Assembly: GCA_016789605.1 (NCBI GenBank)
Contig: JAEUQO010000276.1
Coordinates: 1-34,693, forward strand
DNA from: Acidobacteriota bacterium
Lineage (GTDB): Bacteria; Acidobacteriota; Blastocatellia; RBC074
DNA length: 34,693 bases
Direction: 5' to 3'
Below the pieces are notes generated by a model that saw only the letters and a list, made by a program, of their open reading frames with translations, was not told the origin of the DNA and did no database searches. The position numbers were made by a program, and so were the translations under genes. This document shows positions 8,832 through 17,501 of the stretch, one piece after another. The number at the start of each line of letters is the position of its first letter. Within the stretch, counting starts at the first letter, position 1.

Positions 8832-11126
8832 ATGTTGATGTTTCGCCTGCGCCGATATTTTATCACCCTGTCTGTTCTAGCGGCAGCCGCGTGCCTGGCG
8901 TCTCTGTTTCTGCGCCCGGCACATTCACAAAATCGCCAGCCAGGGCAAAATCCGCCGCCTCAAGATGAGAATGTGCTGCGCATCAACACGGAGTTGGTGC
9001 AAATTGATGTCACCGTCGCCGACAAAGACGGCAAATTGGTGCGCGATCTCAAACGCGAAGATTTCGAGTTATACGAAGACGGCAAGAAACAGGAAATCTC
9101 ACACTTTTCTATCGGCACCGCCGCGCGTCAGGCAACCTGGTTGCGGCCAACCGCCAAAACCACCAATGCGACCGCGCCAGTCGTCGCGCGCGCGCCTGAA
9201 GTTGATGCGGGCCGTTATTTGGTGCTGACAGTGGATGATCTGCATTTAGCCCCAGGCAATTTGATGCTGGCCAAACAGGCGCTGTCGCGGTTCATTGACC
9301 AGCAAATGGGCAGCGGTGACAAAGTCGCCCTGGTAACCACCAGCGGCGTGCTCGGCTTGTATCAGCAATTCACCACGGAACGCGACGCCCTGAAACGGGC
9401 AATCAACCGCCTGAGCGTGCGCGAACGGCAGGCCACCAGCAGCGCCGACATGCCGCACATCACTCCTTATCAAGCCGAGTTGATAGACCAAAACGATCCC
9501 GAAGCGCTGGAATTGGCGGTGCAGGAATTGGTGCGCGAATTGAACATTCGCCGCGATCAGGCCGTGCCGATTGCACAGGGCAAAGCCCGTTCGATCATCG
9601 CCGAAAATACCAACGTCACCGTGGCGACGCTGAGCACGCTGGAAAACGTCGTGCGCGGTTTGCGTGAATTGCCGGGTCGCAAAGTGATGGTTTTGCTGTC
9701 GGACGGATTTTTGCTCGGCGGGCTGCGTTCAGGCCGTCATTTTGATGTGCGCCGCATCACCGATGCCGCCACGCGCGCAGGCGTCGTGATTTACTCGCTG
9801 GATGTGCGTGGGCTGATCGCCGTCCCCGCCACGATGGATGCGTCGCAACCGGGTTCGATTATGGGCGGCGCACTGGCCGGTGCGCGCTCGCGCATCGAGA
9901 ATTCAGGCGTCGAAGCACAACGCGACGGATTGCACGCACTGGCGCGCGACACAGGCGGATTGCCGTTGTTCAACAACAACGACATCAATCTGGGGTTGCA
10001 GCGCGTGTTGGACGATACCGAAACTTATTATTTGCTGGCCTTTGAACCCAGCGTGTCATACCGCGATGGGCGGTACCGCAAGCTCGAAATCAAACTGGTC
10101 AATCGTCCGGGGCTGAAAATCCGCACACGCAGCGGGTATTTTTCGCCTGATGACAAAGCGGCGGAAAAAGAAAACCGCGCGCTAGCCAAAGCCGCTGAAA
10201 AAGACAAAGAAAAAGCGCCTGAAAAGCTGGCCAAAGAACAGCTGGCGCGCCGCGATGCCCAGGTGAGCGAAGCGCTCGGCGCGCTCTTTCCCCTGTCGGG
10301 TCTTCCGGTCGAAATCGTCGCCAGCTTTATCAATACAGCGCAAGACGGTTCTGCCGTGGATATCGCCTCGCACATCGAAATGCGCAATATGCGATTCACG
10401 CCGACGGGCGACCGACAACGCGCCATTCTGGAAGTCATCGGGCTGGTCTTTGACGAAAACGGCAAAGTGATCAGCAATTTCAGCGACCGGCTGGAAATGA
10501 ATCTGAAGCCCGCCGGATTGGAACGGCTGTTGAAAAATGGGCTTACCTATCGCAAGCAGGTAAAACTCGCGCCTGGCTTTCACCAGGTACGGTTGGTGGT
10601 ACGTCAGGAAGAAAGCCCGCAAGTCGGCAGCGCTTCCAGTTGGATCGAAGTTCCTGATCTGAGCAAAAAGCAGTTGACGCTGAGCAGCATCTTTTTTGCT
10701 GCCGCTGGCGAAGAGTTAACAGCCACGCCCGCAGGACAAAACGCGGTTGAAAGCGCCACCCTGAAGGACGCTGACCGGCCGACACACATTTTTCGGCGTT
10801 TCAAATCGGGCGACAAATTCGATTTCATGGTGTTTGCCTATAACGCCAAAACAGACGCCAAGGGCGCAACCGATCTGGCGGTGCAATCGCAGGTCTTTTC
10901 TGGCAACAAATTGATCTTTGCGTCACCGTTGCGCGCCATCCAGCCAGAACCCGAAACTGGCGGCGGCAAAACCGCCTCGCCACACGTTGACCCAGAGCGC
11001 ATTCCCTATCTGGCAAGGTTTTCCGTTGAGGGCTTTACGCCCGGAACTTACGAATTACGACTGGTCGTGGTTGACCGTACCGCCAAAGTCAGCGCCAAAC
11101 GTGCGATGCGATTCACCGTTGAATAA
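8832..11126 (+). CDS. Secreted VWFA-related protein (Acidobacteria type)
   Basis: 764 residues; ATG 8832 has GAGGAG six bases upstream. An N-terminal signal peptide (about 1-32) is followed by a strand-rich segment with LVQIDVTVADKDGKLVRDL and FELYEDGKKQEI, the usual opening of the 'VWFA-related domain' family that is abundant in Acidobacteria. The VWA domain (about 128-395) starts YLVLTVDDLHLA. The canonical MIDAS DxSxS is not kept, as position 135 onward reads DDLHL. After the segment ETYYLLAFEPS and RSGYFSP comes a Lys/Glu/Ala-rich, probably helical linker, then about 290 residues of beta-rich sequence without a recognised domain. No catalytic function is visible. It is likely a secreted or surface-associated protein; substrate or partner unknown. 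Confidence 0.85.
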   Translation: MLMFRLRRYFITLSVLAAAACLASLFLRPAHSQNRQPGQNPPPQDENVLRINTELVQIDVTVADKDGKLVRDLKREDFELYEDGKKQEISHFSIGTAARQATWLRPTAKTTNATAPVVARAPEVDAGRYLVLTVDDLHLAPGNLMLAKQALSRFIDQQMGSGDKVALVTTSGVLGLYQQFTTERDALKRAINRLSVRERQATSSADMPHITPYQAELIDQNDPEALELAVQELVRELNIRRDQAVPIAQGKARSIIAENTNVTVATLSTLENVVRGLRELPGRKVMVLLSDGFLLGGLRSGRHFDVRRITDAATRAGVVIYSLDVRGLIAVPATMDASQPGSIMGGALAGARSRIENSGVEAQRDGLHALARDTGGLPLFNNNDINLGLQRVLDDTETYYLLAFEPSVSYRDGRYRKLEIKLVNRPGLKIRTRSGYFSPDDKAAEKENRALAKAAEKDKEKAPEKLAKEQLARRDAQVSEALGALFPLSGLPVEIVASFINTAQDGSAVDIASHIEMRNMRFTPTGDRQRAILEVIGLVFDENGKVISNFSDRLEMNLKPAGLERLLKNGLTYRKQVKLAPGFHQVRLVVRQEESPQVGSASSWIEVPDLSKKQLTLSSIFFAAAGEELTATPAGQNAVESATLKDADRPTHIFRRFKSGDKFDFMVFAYNAKTDAKGATDLAVQSQVFSGNKLIFASPLRAIQPEPETGGGKTASPHVDPERIPYLARFSVEGFTPGTYELRLVVVDRTAKVSAKRAMRFTVE

Positions 11127-11149
11127 CAGAACAGCCAAATCAGCCCAGC

Positions 11150-11179
11150 TTGACGCTCATTTTTGACGGCCACTATAAT
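11150..11179 (+). promoter_or_regulatory. Sigma-70-type promoter for the ABC transporter gene
   Basis: TTGACG (11150-11155), 18 bases, then a perfect TATAAT (11174-11179) followed by CCGCG. The start point would be near 11186, leaving an 80-base leader before ATG 11268. This argues against the longer reading frame that would begin at 11163, upstream of the -10 box. Confidence 0.7.
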
Positions 11180-11267
11180 CCGCGTTTTATCAATCGGCGG
11201 ACAAACATCACTGGCAAACATCGCTGCCCTCTTGAACGCTGTCTGTCCGCACAAAACGCTGGTGGCA

Positions 11268-13094
11268 ATGACTGAATTTCGCCGACTGCTTGGATACCTC
11301 AAACCGTACCGCGGCATCTTCCTGCTTTCGGTCGTACTGATGATTGCGACCGGCTTGCTCGAAGGCGGCACGATTTTGCTTTTGCAGCCGATCTTCGACG
11401 CATTGTCAGGAAATCAAACCGGCCAGTCGTTGCTCAAATTTCTGCCGTTTGAGCAATACCTGCCAGATTCCGGCGCCGCCAATTTACAGATTGTCGCGTT
11501 TCTACTGATTGGCTTTACTCTGGCCAAAGGCGTCGCGGAATATTTCTCGTCCTATTCGATGAGCTACATCGGCCAAAGCGTGATTGCCGATGTGCGCAGC
11601 GCGTTATACAACCATATCATCCGCCAAGCGGCATCGTTCTTTGCCAAACGCCCCACCAACGAATTGACAGCGCATCTGCTGAGCGACGCGGCACTGGTCG
11701 AACGCGCAGTGTCTGACACGTTGCGCGACCTGTTGCGCGAATCAGTCAGTCTGGTGGTGTATCTGACGCTGCTCTTCAAGGTGAATTGGCGGCTGTCGTC
11801 GGCGATTTTGCTGCTTGCCCCGCCGGTTGCGTACCTGACGACCAACTTCAACAAAAAGCTGCGCCGCTATGTCAATTCACGGCAACAAAGCGGCGCAGAA
11901 ATGCTGGATGTCGCGCAAGAAGCGATTTCTTCGCAACGGGTCGTCAAGGCATTCGGCATGGAGTCGTATGAAAGCGAGCGTTTCGGGCAAACGGCGCGCA
12001 AACAAATGCGTGATCAGCTAAAAGCCATGCGCATTTATTTCTTGTCGCCGATCGTGCTGGAAACGCTGGGCATCATCGCTGTCGCGGGAATGCTGCTCTA
12101 TGCCCAACGCAGCATCAGCGTCGGCCAAATGACGCTGGGCGGATTCGCCACCTTCCTGGTTGCGATGTTCAAAGCGTATGATCCTATTCGCCGTCTGAGC
12201 CGCTTGCAGCACGATTTGCAACAGGGGCTGGCGTCAGCCGCGCGCATTTTCAGCGTCATGGACGAACAGATGGAGATGCGCGACAAACCTGACGCGGTGC
12301 GCTTAGATCGCTTTCAACGCGAAATTGACTTTCGCGGCGTGCAATTCACTTACGGCGCAGGATTTGATTTGCCGGTGTTGCGCGATGTGAGTTTCACCCT
12401 GAAAGCCGGCGAAATGGTGGCCATCGTCGGCCAAAGCGGCGCGGGCAAAAGCACGCTGACGAATCTGTTGCCGCGTTTCTATGACGTCACCGAAGGCGCT
12501 GTGCTGGTGGATGGCCACGACGTGCGCGATTTGCAACTGGCTTCGTTGCGGGCACAGATCGCCATCGTTACCCAGGAAGTGCATTTGTTTAATGATACGG
12601 TGCGCGCCAACATCGGCTATGGCGGGTACGGTCGTAATGACAGTGATGCGCAAATTCGCGCGGCGGCGCGCGCTGCCCTGGCTGATGAATTTGTCAGCAA
12701 GTTGCCGCAAGGTTATGACACGGTAATCGGCGAACGCGGTTTGATTCTGTCTGGCGGTCAACGGCAACGGCTGGCCATTGCGCGCGCAATTTTGAAAGAC
12801 GCCCCGATTTTGATTCTCGACGAAGCAACCAGCGCCCTCGACACCGAAAGCGAAATGCTGGTGCAACAGGCGCTCAACAATTTGATGGCCGGACGCACGA
12901 CCATCGTCATTGCGCATCGGCTTTCGACGATTCGCCGAGCGGATAAAATTCTCGTAATGGACGCGGGCCGCATTGCCGAAATGGGCTCGCATCAAGAATT
13001 GCTGGCGCGCGGCGGCATTTATCGGCGACTATACGAACTGCAATTCGCGGAAGAATCCGCCCAAAGCGGACACTTGTCCGTTGTGGGCAATTGA
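11268..13094 (+). CDS. ABC transporter, fused permease/ATPase (MsbA-like exporter)
   Basis: 608 residues from ATG 11268, chosen because it directly precedes MTEFRRLLGYLKPYRG, the usual amphipathic entry to the first helix, and lies downstream of the promoter. Residues 15-320 are a type I exporter membrane domain with six helices. The nucleotide-binding domain has Walker A GQSGAGKST (about 388-396), signature LSGGQRQR (about 494-501), Walker B ILILDEATSALD (about 514-525) and switch His in IAHRLST. The half-transporter works as a homodimer in the inner membrane. The MsbA family exports lipid A or lipids, but many relatives export peptides or drugs; the substrate here is not determined. yicC starts 36 bases downstream. 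Confidence 0.92.
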   Translation: MTEFRRLLGYLKPYRGIFLLSVVLMIATGLLEGGTILLLQPIFDALSGNQTGQSLLKFLPFEQYLPDSGAANLQIVAFLLIGFTLAKGVAEYFSSYSMSYIGQSVIADVRSALYNHIIRQAASFFAKRPTNELTAHLLSDAALVERAVSDTLRDLLRESVSLVVYLTLLFKVNWRLSSAILLLAPPVAYLTTNFNKKLRRYVNSRQQSGAEMLDVAQEAISSQRVVKAFGMESYESERFGQTARKQMRDQLKAMRIYFLSPIVLETLGIIAVAGMLLYAQRSISVGQMTLGGFATFLVAMFKAYDPIRRLSRLQHDLQQGLASAARIFSVMDEQMEMRDKPDAVRLDRFQREIDFRGVQFTYGAGFDLPVLRDVSFTLKAGEMVAIVGQSGAGKSTLTNLLPRFYDVTEGAVLVDGHDVRDLQLASLRAQIAIVTQEVHLFNDTVRANIGYGGYGRNDSDAQIRAAARAALADEFVSKLPQGYDTVIGERGLILSGGQRQRLAIARAILKDAPILILDEATSALDTESEMLVQQALNNLMAGRTTIVIAHRLSTIRRADKILVMDAGRIAEMGSHQELLARGGIYRRLYELQFAEESAQSGHLSVVGN

Positions 13095-13130
13095 TTCGCC
13101 ACGGCAATCACAACCAACCACGGAGACCCA

Positions 13131-14006
13131 ATGATCAAAAGTATGACGGGCTACGGCCAGGGCACGGCAAGCGGCGATACGTTCACCGTCACGGTTGATC
13201 TGCGTTCGGTCAATAATCGCAATCTGGATATTCACTGGCGCGCACCACAGGATTTGATGTCGCTGGAAATCCCGCTCAAAAAGCAGATTCAAGCCGCCGT
13301 ATCGCGCGGGCGCGTAGACGTCAGCATTACTTTCAGCCAAACGGGTGATGCGTCATATGAATTGAATCGGCCGCTGATTCGCGGCTATCTGGATGCGCTG
13401 CGCACGATGCGCGACGAATTTGGACTGGCGGGCGATGCCGATCTGGCCACGATTGCACGGTTGCCCAATGTGCTGCTGGCGCCAAGCAACAACCACACGC
13501 TCAGCGAAGCGGCGATTCAAGGCGTGGAAGCCGCACTGACGCATGCGTTGACAGCGCTGGTTGCCATGCGCGCCGTCGAAGGTCACGAATTGCAAAAGGA
13601 GTTGTTGGCCCGCGTTGAGCGGATTGAAAAACACGTCGGCGCGATTATTGCCAACGCAGACGGCGTAGTAGATGCCTATCGCGAAAAGCTGCGCAAACGC
13701 GTCACGGAATTGCTCGACAAAGCGTCTGTGGATGAAACACGGCTAGCACAGGAAGTCGCCTACCTGGCCGAACGCAGTGACATCACCGAAGAGATCGCCC
13801 GGCTGAAAAGCCACCTGACGCAATTGCGCGAATTGCTCAATGGCGGCGACGAAATCGGCAAAAAACTGGATTTCCTTTTGCAGGAAACCAACCGCGAAGC
13901 CAACACGATCTTGTCGAAATCCGCCGAATTGACCATTTGCGATGCGGCGATCGAGATCAAAACCGAAGTCGAAAAGCTGCGCGAACAGGCGCAAAACGTG
14001 GAGTAA
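13131..14006 (+). CDS. yicC: YicC/YloC family endoribonuclease
   Basis: 291 residues beginning MIKSMTGYGQG, the highly conserved start of the family, with GGAGA seven to eight bases before the ATG. The N-terminal part has DLRSVNNRNLDI; the C-terminal domain ends with the conserved DIKTE-type segment, here CDAAIEIKTEVEKLREQAQN. Residues 205-265 include EVAYLAERSDITEEIARLKSHL and GKKLDFLLQE TNREANTI, which match the YicC C-terminal domain. Members are reported to be endoribonucleases affecting RNA turnover. It overlaps the gmk start by one base (TAATG), an order (yicC-gmk-rpoZ) widespread in bacteria. Confidence 0.93.
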   Translation: MIKSMTGYGQGTASGDTFTVTVDLRSVNNRNLDIHWRAPQDLMSLEIPLKKQIQAAVSRGRVDVSITFSQTGDASYELNRPLIRGYLDALRTMRDEFGLAGDADLATIARLPNVLLAPSNNHTLSEAAIQGVEAALTHALTALVAMRAVEGHELQKELLARVERIEKHVGAIIANADGVVDAYREKLRKRVTELLDKASVDETRLAQEVAYLAERSDITEEIARLKSHLTQLRELLNGGDEIGKKLDFLLQETNREANTILSKSAELTICDAAIEIKTEVEKLREQAQNVE

Positions 14007-14638
14007 TGTCTGGCAATCTGATCATCGTTTCCGCCCCTTCCGGCGCAGGCAAAACAACGCTCGTCGCCGAAGTATTGTGCCGCGACGCGCAGGTAAAACC
14101 GTCCATCTCGTTCACGTCGCGCCAACCGCGTCCGGGCGAAGAACAGGGCGTGCATTACCATTTTGTTTCGCGCGCGGAATTTCAAGCGATGATCGCCGAC
14201 GGCGACTTTCTGGAATGGGCCGAAGTTCACGGCAATCTGTATGGCACGTCGCGGCGTTATGTCGAACAATTGCGCGCCGCCGGGTTTGACGTCATCCTGG
14301 CCATTGACGTGCAAGGCGCAGCGCAAACGCGCAGGCTCTTTCCCGACGCCATCGGCGTGTTTATCCTGCCGCCTTCTTGGCAGGTGTTGCGCGAACGATT
14401 AGATACGCGCGGCGCAAATTCAGCCGCGGATTTGCAATTGCGTTTGCGCAACGCCCTGGACGAAACCGCGCAATGTCGAAACTTTGATTACGTGGTCATC
14501 AATGACGAACTGACAACCGCAACCGACGAACTGGCGGCCATCATTCTGGCCGAACGCTGCCGCTTACAACGCCGCAGCGCCGTGGCCGAACAAATTTTGC
14601 AAACATTCAACAAACCAGCAGAACTACCTACGAGGTGA
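14006..14638 (+). CDS. gmk: Guanylate kinase
   Basis: 210 residues from the ATG at 14006, which shares its A with the yicC stop. The P-loop is APSGAGKTT (8-16), and FTSRQPRPGEEQGVHYHFVS gives the GMP-binding region. DGDFLEWAEVHGNLYGTSR is the conserved lid/GMP segment. The enzyme phosphorylates GMP to GDP using ATP. A longer in-frame reading beginning at 13937 lies inside yicC and was not chosen. Tight coupling with yicC upstream and rpoZ three bases downstream suggests one transcript. Confidence 0.95.
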   Translation: MSGNLIIVSAPSGAGKTTLVAEVLCRDAQVKPSISFTSRQPRPGEEQGVHYHFVSRAEFQAMIADGDFLEWAEVHGNLYGTSRRYVEQLRAAGFDVILAIDVQGAAQTRRLFPDAIGVFILPPSWQVLRERLDTRGANSAADLQLRLRNALDETAQCRNFDYVVINDELTTATDELAAIILAERCRLQRRSAVAEQILQTFNKPAELPTR

Positions 14639-14641
14639 TTT

Positions 14642-14842
14642 ATGGAAAAACAAGACGATCTGACTCCTCCGCAAATTGACAGCAAATACCGGAAAATTCT
14701 GATTGCCGCCAAACGCAGCAAACAGATTCAAAAAGGTGCGCGCCCGCGCGTCACGCTCAATGCCAAACCGACGCGCATCGCCCTCGAAGAAATTGATCGC
14801 GGTCTGGTCGGTTTTGAGATCACCCCGACGCTCGAAAAATAA
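14642..14842 (+). CDS. rpoZ: RNA polymerase omega subunit
   Basis: 66 residues, within the normal length range. Recognised by position directly after gmk and by the conserved elements IDSKYRKILIAAKRSKQIQKG in the N-terminal helix region and a short C-terminal ALEEIDRGLV segment. It binds the beta' subunit and assists RNA polymerase assembly; in many bacteria it also takes part in ppGpp binding. GAGGTG ends four bases before the ATG. It lies three bases after gmk and fifteen before coaBC. Confidence 0.88.
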   Translation: MEKQDDLTPPQIDSKYRKILIAAKRSKQIQKGARPRVTLNAKPTRIALEEIDRGLVGFEITPTLEK

Positions 14843-14856
14843 GCCTTGGCAAGACG

Positions 14857-16080
14857 ATGAAAGTGCTTCTCGGCGTCACGGGCTGCATCGGTGCATACAA
14901 AGCAGCCGAAGTGTTGCGCGGTTTGCAAAAAGCCGGGGTCGAGGTGCGCGTCATCATGACCAAACACGCCACGGAGTTTGTGCAGCCGCTGACCTTTGAG
15001 GCGTTGTCCGGTAAACCTGTCATCACGGGCATGTTCGCGCGCCCGGATTATGCGATCATCGAGCATATTTCTGTGGCGCGCGAAGCCGACTTGTTTCTGA
15101 TTGCGCCCGCCACCGCCAACTGCCTGGCCAAATTTGCCCACGGAATCGCAGACGATTTTCTGACGACGGTTTATCTGTCAAACACCAATCCGGTCTTGCT
15201 TGCGCCCGCGATGAATGTGGAGATGTGGCAGCACTCCGCCACACAAGCCAACGTGAACAGCTTGCGAGAGCGAGGGGTGCTTTTTGTCGAACCCGGTGTC
15301 GGTTATCAGGCGTGCGGCGAAGTCGGCGCAGGTCGTTTGGCGGAACCGGCTGATATTGTGCAACGCGCGCTGGAGGTCTTGGCCGGAGCTAAAACGCAAC
15401 CGGCGCGCACGCAGGATTTTGCCAACGAACACGTCATGATCACCGCCGGGCCAACGGTCGAAGACCTGGACCCGGTACGATTTCTGACCAATCGCTCTTC
15501 GGGAAAGATGGGTTATGCGCTGGCTGAAGCGGCGCGTGCACGCGGTGCACGCGTCACGTTGATTTCCGGCCCGACCAGATTGTCTCCGCCCGACGGTGTG
15601 ACAACAGTGCCCGTGCGCGCCACCCGCGAAATGTACAACGCGGTGCTGGAACGGTTGGCGGACGTTTCCGTGTTTATTGGAGCGGCAGCCGTGGCGGATT
15701 TTCGTCCGGCACAATCAGCCGCGCAAAAGATCAAAAAAGAAGGCCGCAAGGCCATCACGCTCGAATTGGAAACGACCGAGGACATCATCGGCACGGTCGC
15801 CGCCGCGCCCAATCGGGAGCGCCGACTGGTCGTTGGCTTTGCCGCCGAATCCCAATCGTTACTCGATTATGCCGCCACCAAATTGCGCGAGAAAAATCTG
15901 GATATGATCGTGGCCAACGACATTTTGCGCACCGATGCCGGTTTCGACGTGGAAACCAATGCGGCTGTAGTTTTGCGGCAAGATGGTTCGCGGCTGACGT
16001 TGCCGCTGCAAAGCAAACGCGACCTGGCTGACCGCATCCTGGATGAAATTCTGGCTTTGCGCCCAAGCAGTACACCGTGA
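14857..16080 (+). CDS. coaBC: Bifunctional phosphopantothenoylcysteine decarboxylase / phosphopantothenate-cysteine ligase
   Basis: 407 residues, the family's normal size. The CoaC half (1-175) is a flavoprotein with GVTGCIGAYKAAE, catalytic His70 in IIEHISVA, the PAMNVEMW motif (117-124) and Cys153 in GYQACGEVGAGRLAE. The CoaB half (about 190-400) has ITAGPTVEDLDPVRFLTNRSSGKMG and the AAAVADFRP...KIKK segment for the CTP/cysteine site. It makes 4'-phosphopantetheine precursor for coenzyme A. The product uses cysteine, made perhaps by the cysM pathway further right. It belongs to the gmk-rpoZ group. Confidence 0.95.
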   Translation: MKVLLGVTGCIGAYKAAEVLRGLQKAGVEVRVIMTKHATEFVQPLTFEALSGKPVITGMFARPDYAIIEHISVAREADLFLIAPATANCLAKFAHGIADDFLTTVYLSNTNPVLLAPAMNVEMWQHSATQANVNSLRERGVLFVEPGVGYQACGEVGAGRLAEPADIVQRALEVLAGAKTQPARTQDFANEHVMITAGPTVEDLDPVRFLTNRSSGKMGYALAEAARARGARVTLISGPTRLSPPDGVTTVPVRATREMYNAVLERLADVSVFIGAAAVADFRPAQSAAQKIKKEGRKAITLELETTEDIIGTVAAAPNRERRLVVGFAAESQSLLDYAATKLREKNLDMIVANDILRTDAGFDVETNAAVVLRQDGSRLTLPLQSKRDLADRILDEILALRPSSTP

Positions 16081-16107
16081 CCTGACGGCAAAGACCTTTT
16101 GTTGCTT

Positions 16108-17088
16108 ATGGACCCGCGACAAGAATTCGCAGAACTACTTGCGCAAGCCAAAGAGCATCTGCGCTATTACCAGGAGCTGGGCATAACGCATATTGGCGAA
16201 GCCCAAGCGCCTGAAACGGCCCGCAGTGTTCAAACACAACCGGCGGCAACCATTGCCGTGGACTTGCCAGCAGAAAACGCGCCGCTGCCATCAGAGGTCG
16301 CAGTTGTCACACCGGCAGAAATTCCGCCAGTCGCGAACGTCGAAACAAAGCAATCACAACCATCTGCCACGATCCCTGTGGCAGCGCAATCAGCACCGGT
16401 CATCACTAGCATCATGCCCACGAAAAAAGACTCGTCACCGGCAGCGTCGCTCTTTGACGAACCGTCGCTCTTTGGCGCAGAAACGCTGCCCGCCAGTCAA
16501 TCTGTCGTCAATGAAACACTGGAAGACATTCGCCGCGATTTGGGCGATTGCCAGCGCTGCAAACTGTGGTCAACGCGCACCAACATTGTTTTTGGCGAAG
16601 GCAATCCGCAAGCACAACTGATGTTCGTGGGTGAAGCGCCAGGCGCAGATGAAGATGCGAGTGGACGGCCCTTTGTCGGGCGCGCCGGGCAATTGCTGAC
16701 GAAGATGATCGAAGCGATTGACCTGAAACGCGATGAGGTTTACATCGCCAACATTCTCAAATCTCGTCCGCCGGGCAATCGCAATCCCGAAGCGGACGAA
16801 ACCAAGGCTTGCAGTCCGTTTTTGTATCGCCAGATTGCCGTCATACGACCGCGTTTGATCGTGACGCTCGGCAATCCGGCCACACAAGGCTTGCTCGAAA
16901 CCAAAGTCGGTATCACCCGATTGCGCGGCGAATTTCAGCCGTTCCCGCGCCTGCCGGGCATATGGGTAATTCCAACCTTTCACCCCGCCTATTTGCTGCG
17001 TTCGCCTGACAAAAAACGCGAAGCCTGGGAAGACCTGAAAAAAGTCCGCAGCTTCCTGCGCGGTGAAATCCAACCGCCGACCGCCTGA
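16108..17088 (+). CDS. Uracil-DNA glycosylase, family 4, with long N-terminal linker
   Basis: 326 residues from ATG 16108; TTG codons at 16099 and 16102 are poorer choices. Residues 1-30 are a helical segment ([19 protein letters not shown]), then about 100 residues rich in Pro, Ala, Val and Thr, likely disordered. The glycosylase core (135-326) has CQRC (148-151), GEAPGADED (176-184), [21 protein letters not shown] and HPAYLLR (292-298), all typical of family 4. In family 4 enzymes four cysteines bind a 4Fe-4S cluster. Here C148, C151 and C235 are present but the position before RPPGNR is Ser219 where the reference thermophile enzymes have Cys. The enzyme removes uracil from DNA. Confidence 0.9.
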   Translation: MDPRQEFAELLAQAKEHLRYYQELGITHIGEAQAPETARSVQTQPAATIAVDLPAENAPLPSEVAVVTPAEIPPVANVETKQSQPSATIPVAAQSAPVITSIMPTKKDSSPAASLFDEPSLFGAETLPASQSVVNETLEDIRRDLGDCQRCKLWSTRTNIVFGEGNPQAQLMFVGEAPGADEDASGRPFVGRAGQLLTKMIEAIDLKRDEVYIANILKSRPPGNRNPEADETKACSPFLYRQIAVIRPRLIVTLGNPATQGLLETKVGITRLRGEFQPFPRLPGIWVIPTFHPAYLLRSPDKKREAWEDLKKVRSFLRGEIQPPTA

Positions 17089-17094
17089 TGCGGC

Positions 17095-17376
17095 CTAAGC
17101 GCATCCGCCAGCAATCGCGGGCACAATCGAAATTTCGGCCTGAGCGCCAACCGGCGTCTGCAACCGATCCAGAAAGCGAATGTCTTCGCCATCCACATAC
17201 ACGTTGATGAAACGGCGCAACTCGCCACTCTCTTCACACAAACGCGCTTGAATGCCGGGGTACCGCGCTTCGAGCTGCGAGAAAATTTCGCCCACGGTCG
17301 CGCCCTGAACTTCGACCAATTCGGTGTCGCCCGTGAATTTGCGCAGCGGCGTCGGAATGATAACTGTCTGTGGCAT
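17095..17376 (-). CDS. MoaD/ThiS-type sulfur carrier protein with capped diglycine (GG-Cys-Ala)
   Basis: 93 residues from ATG 17376, with AAGGAG six bases upstream. It has the beta-grasp (ubiquitin-like) pattern, with [12 protein letters not shown] at the start, [13 protein letters not shown], and [14 protein letters not shown]. The end reads SIVPAIAGG followed by Cys-Ala, so the diglycine (90-91) is not terminal. Such carriers work as C-terminal thiocarboxylates, which needs a free GG. A two-residue cap implies cleavage first, as reported for HcyS (removed by HcyD) in Wolinella. It is the downstream partner of the threonine-synthase-like gene under SAM-II control. About 43 of 90 positions match the carrier domain of the fusion protein at 21496 (hand alignment). 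It is probably for sulfur transfer in amino-acid synthesis, not molybdopterin; moaE is not seen here. Confidence 0.88.
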   Translation of the reverse strand: MPQTVIIPTPLRKFTGDTELVEVQGATVGEIFSQLEARYPGIQARLCEESGELRRFINVYVDGEDIRFLDRLQTPVGAQAEISIVPAIAGGCA

Positions 17377-17418
17377 GTCAATCTCCTTCGATACGTTCAA
17401 GAAAGTTCATTCAATAGC

Positions 17419-17478
17419 CGCACGAAAGCCTGCGCCGAGCAGCGAGTTCACGCTGCGCGGCGGCGCGAGTTTCGTGCG
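17419..17478. repeat. Large stem-loop between the thrC-like and sulfur-carrier genes
   Basis: Three nested complementary blocks form one hairpin: CGCACGAAA (17419-17427) with TTTCGTGCG (17470-17478), GCGCCG (17432-17437) with CGGCGC (17461-17466), and GCAGCG (17439-17444) with CGCTGC (17451-17456) around the loop AGTTCA. It lies between the stop of the thrC-like gene and the carrier gene on the transcript. It may stabilise the upstream mRNA or set the ratio of enzyme to carrier. No T-run follows, so it does not look like a full terminator. Confidence 0.65.
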
Positions 17479-17501
17479 ACTTTGTCACTAGAGTTGTCTG
17501 T

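Noticed and set aside
11163..11267. Longer start for the ABC transporter
   Set aside because: It would start upstream of the TATAAT box at 11174, and the extra residues do not match the family.
13937..14005. Longer gmk start inside yicC
   Set aside because: The extra residues are Arg/Lys-rich and unrelated to guanylate kinase; the TAATG overlap start at 14006 fits the family.
17095..17376. Assignment of the carrier as MoaD for molybdopterin
   Set aside because: No moaE or other moa genes nearby, diglycine capped by Cys-Ala, and coupling to a PLP enzyme under SAM control.
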